A program made the position numbers and the translations under genes. The notes beneath the pieces are model-generated. The model made no database searches and had not been told where the DNA came from. It was given only the letters and a program-made list of their open reading frames with translations. From JANYCG01 sp031418395 (GTDB lineage: Bacteria; Pseudomonadota; Gammaproteobacteria; Burkholderiales; Burkholderiaceae_C), in contig JANOXL010000109.1 in assembly GCA_031418395.1 (NCBI GenBank), forward strand, positions 1 through 24,518: a DNA stretch of 24,518 bases. The letters are read 5' to 3'. Shown here in pieces: positions 23,380 through 24,518 of the stretch (its first letter is position 1; each line of letters begins with the position of its first letter).

Positions 23380-24518
23380 ATGAGTTTACCCACACCCAGC
23401 GTCTCGCCGCTGTCGCCCGCAGACTACCTCACCAAAATCCTCACCGCCAGGGTCTACGACGTGGCCGTCGAGACCGCGCTGGAGCCCGCCCGCACCCTGA
23501 GCCGCCGCTTGCACAACACGGTTTTGCTCAAGCGGGAAGACCAGCAGCCGGTGCGCAGCTTCAAACTGCGCGGTGCGTACAACAAGATGGCGCATTTGAG
23601 TGCCGATCAGCTGCAAAAAGGCGTGATTTGCGCGTCGGCGGGCAACCACGCGCAGGGCGTGGCCTTAAGCGCCAGCAAACTCGGTGCCCGGGCCTTGATC
23701 GTGATGCCTACCACCACGCCGCAGGTCAAAGTGGATGCGGTGCGCGGTTTTGGTGGCGAAGTGGTGCTGTTTGGCGACAGTTATTCTGACGCCTACACCC
23801 ACGCGCTGACCTTGCAAAAACAGCAGGGCCTGACTTTTGTCCACCCGTTTGACGACCCGGATGTGATCGCCGGGCAGGGCACGATTGCCATGGAAGTCTT
23901 ACGCCAGGTGCAAACGCTGGGGGCGGACAAGGCCGCTAAAGCTGGGGATAGGGCGGGAAATAAAGCCGGGCAAAAAGCGCGCGGCAAAAATGCGGCGGGG
24001 GTAGATGCCGTTTTCGTTGCCATCGGCGGCGGCGGGCTGATCTCGGGCGTGGCGAATTACATCAAAGCGGTGGCACCCGAGGTGAAGGTGATCGGCGTGC
24101 AGATGAACGATTCGGATGCGATGACGCAGTCTGTGGCGGCTAAAAAACGCGTGACTCTGCCTGACGTGGGCCTGTTTTCAGACGGCACGGCGGTCAAGCT
24201 GGTGGGGGAGGAGACCTTTCGCGTGGCCAGCGGCTTGGTCGATGAATTCATGATTGTGGACACCGACGCTGTTTGCGCCGCCATCAAAGACATTTTTGTG
24301 GATACGCGCAGCATCGTCGAGCCCGCCGGTGCGCTGGCGGTGGCGGCGATCAAGCAATACGTGGCAAAGCACAAAACCAAAGGCGAGACGTATTGCGCGA
24401 TTTTGTGCGGCGCCAATATGAATTTCGACCGCTTGCGCTTTGTCGCCGAGCGCGCCGAGGTAGGTGAGGAGCGCGAGGCGCTGTTTGCGGTGACGATTCC
24501 GGAGGAGGGCGGCAGTTT
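23380..24518 (+). CDS. ilvA: Threonine ammonia-lyase, biosynthetic (3' truncated by window edge)
   Basis: PLP enzyme converting threonine to 2-oxobutanoate and ammonia, first step of isoleucine synthesis; cytoplasmic. ATG 23380 opens MSLPTPSVSPLSPADYLTKI and the frame runs to the window end, about 379 codons. The PLP lysine is in RSFKLRGAYNK (Lys62); SAGNHAQGVA, the phosphate-binding VAIGGGGLISGVA and EPAGALAVAAIKQ are clear. The end FAVTIPEEGGS begins the C-terminal ACT-like regulatory region of the long IlvA form (about 510 residues), the type inhibited by isoleucine. Odd feature: residues about 183-207 (DNA about 23926-24000) are a Lys/Ala/Gly-rich stretch (KAAKAGDRAGNKAGQKARGK) between the QVQTL helix and VDAVFVAIGGGG, where relatives have only a few residues. 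Confidence 0.96.
   Translation, partial: MSLPTPSVSPLSPADYLTKILTARVYDVAVETALEPARTLSRRLHNTVLLKREDQQPVRSFKLRGAYNKMAHLSADQLQKGVICASAGNHAQGVALSASKLGARALIVMPTTTPQVKVDAVRGFGGEVVLFGDSYSDAYTHALTLQKQQGLTFVHPFDDPDVIAGQGTIAMEVLRQVQTLGADKAAKAGDRAGNKAGQKARGKNAAGVDAVFVAIGGGGLISGVANYIKAVAPEVKVIGVQMNDSDAMTQSVAAKKRVTLPDVGLFSDGTAVKLVGEETFRVASGLVDEFMIVDTDAVCAAIKDIFVDTRSIVEPAGALAVAAIKQYVAKHKTKGETYCAILCGANMNFDRLRFVAERAEVGEEREALFAVTIPEEGGS

Overview
The window looks like chromosomal DNA of a Comamonadaceae-type betaproteobacterium (Rhodoferax/Polaromonas-like). This rests on recognition by eye: the style of the major porin, the oligopeptide ABC transporter and COQ7, roughly 60% GC, and Gram-negative envelope proteins. 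No database search was possible. Both ends cut through genes: glmS on the left (5' end missing) and ilvA on the right (3' end missing).

Layout. 1-1431 is the 3' part of glmS. 1653-6222 is a GC-rich, tightly packed + strand operon: a tripartite TRAP transporter (periplasmic binding protein, small and large permeases) followed by an N-acyl-D-amino-acid deacylase-type amidohydrolase. Between the binding protein and the small permease sit two tandem 62-bp units that carry ribosome binding sites and start/stop overlaps. An AT-richer gap of about 380 bases follows, then a maleylacetate-reductase-like iron-type alcohol dehydrogenase (6603-7772), a convergent DUF1295 membrane protein (7853-8731, -), an acyl-CoA dehydrogenase (8802-10055), an SDR oxidoreductase (10095-10859) and queC (10970-11686). 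These are ordinary metabolic genes; the acyl-CoA dehydrogenase and SDR look like a two-gene catabolic unit.

11676-19451 is all on the - strand. It is a peptide-uptake operon transcribed dppB-like permease, M20 peptidase/amidohydrolase, dppA-like binding protein, dppD-like ATPase, dppF-like ATPase, followed by a YddA/SbmA-type fused ABC transporter whose 3' end overlaps that of queC. No second (DppC-type) permease is present. Then come a DUF3047 lipoprotein (19630-20409, -) and a major outer-membrane porin (20567-21754, -) with a clear UUCG-loop terminator. Divergent from the porin is coq7 (ubiquinone hydroxylation), which contains a 12-bp in-frame tandem repeat. It converges on an OsmC-family gene (22871-23320, -) across an AT-rich spacer with three hairpins. 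The osmC gene and ilvA (23380 to the end) diverge from a 59-base gap that holds a perfect 18-bp palindrome and what looks like a leaderless promoter for ilvA.

Functionally the window is dominated by nutrient capture: an outer-membrane porin, a peptide ABC importer with a linked cytoplasmic hydrolase, and a TRAP importer with a linked deacylase. Core biosynthesis genes (GlcN-6-P, queuosine, ubiquinone, isoleucine) flank these. I see no CRISPR, prophage, insertion sequence, tRNA or rRNA. The most unusual observations are the 62-bp coupling repeat, the missing dppC, the basic insertion in IlvA, the coq7 minisatellite and an 18-nt sequence shared by two distant sites.
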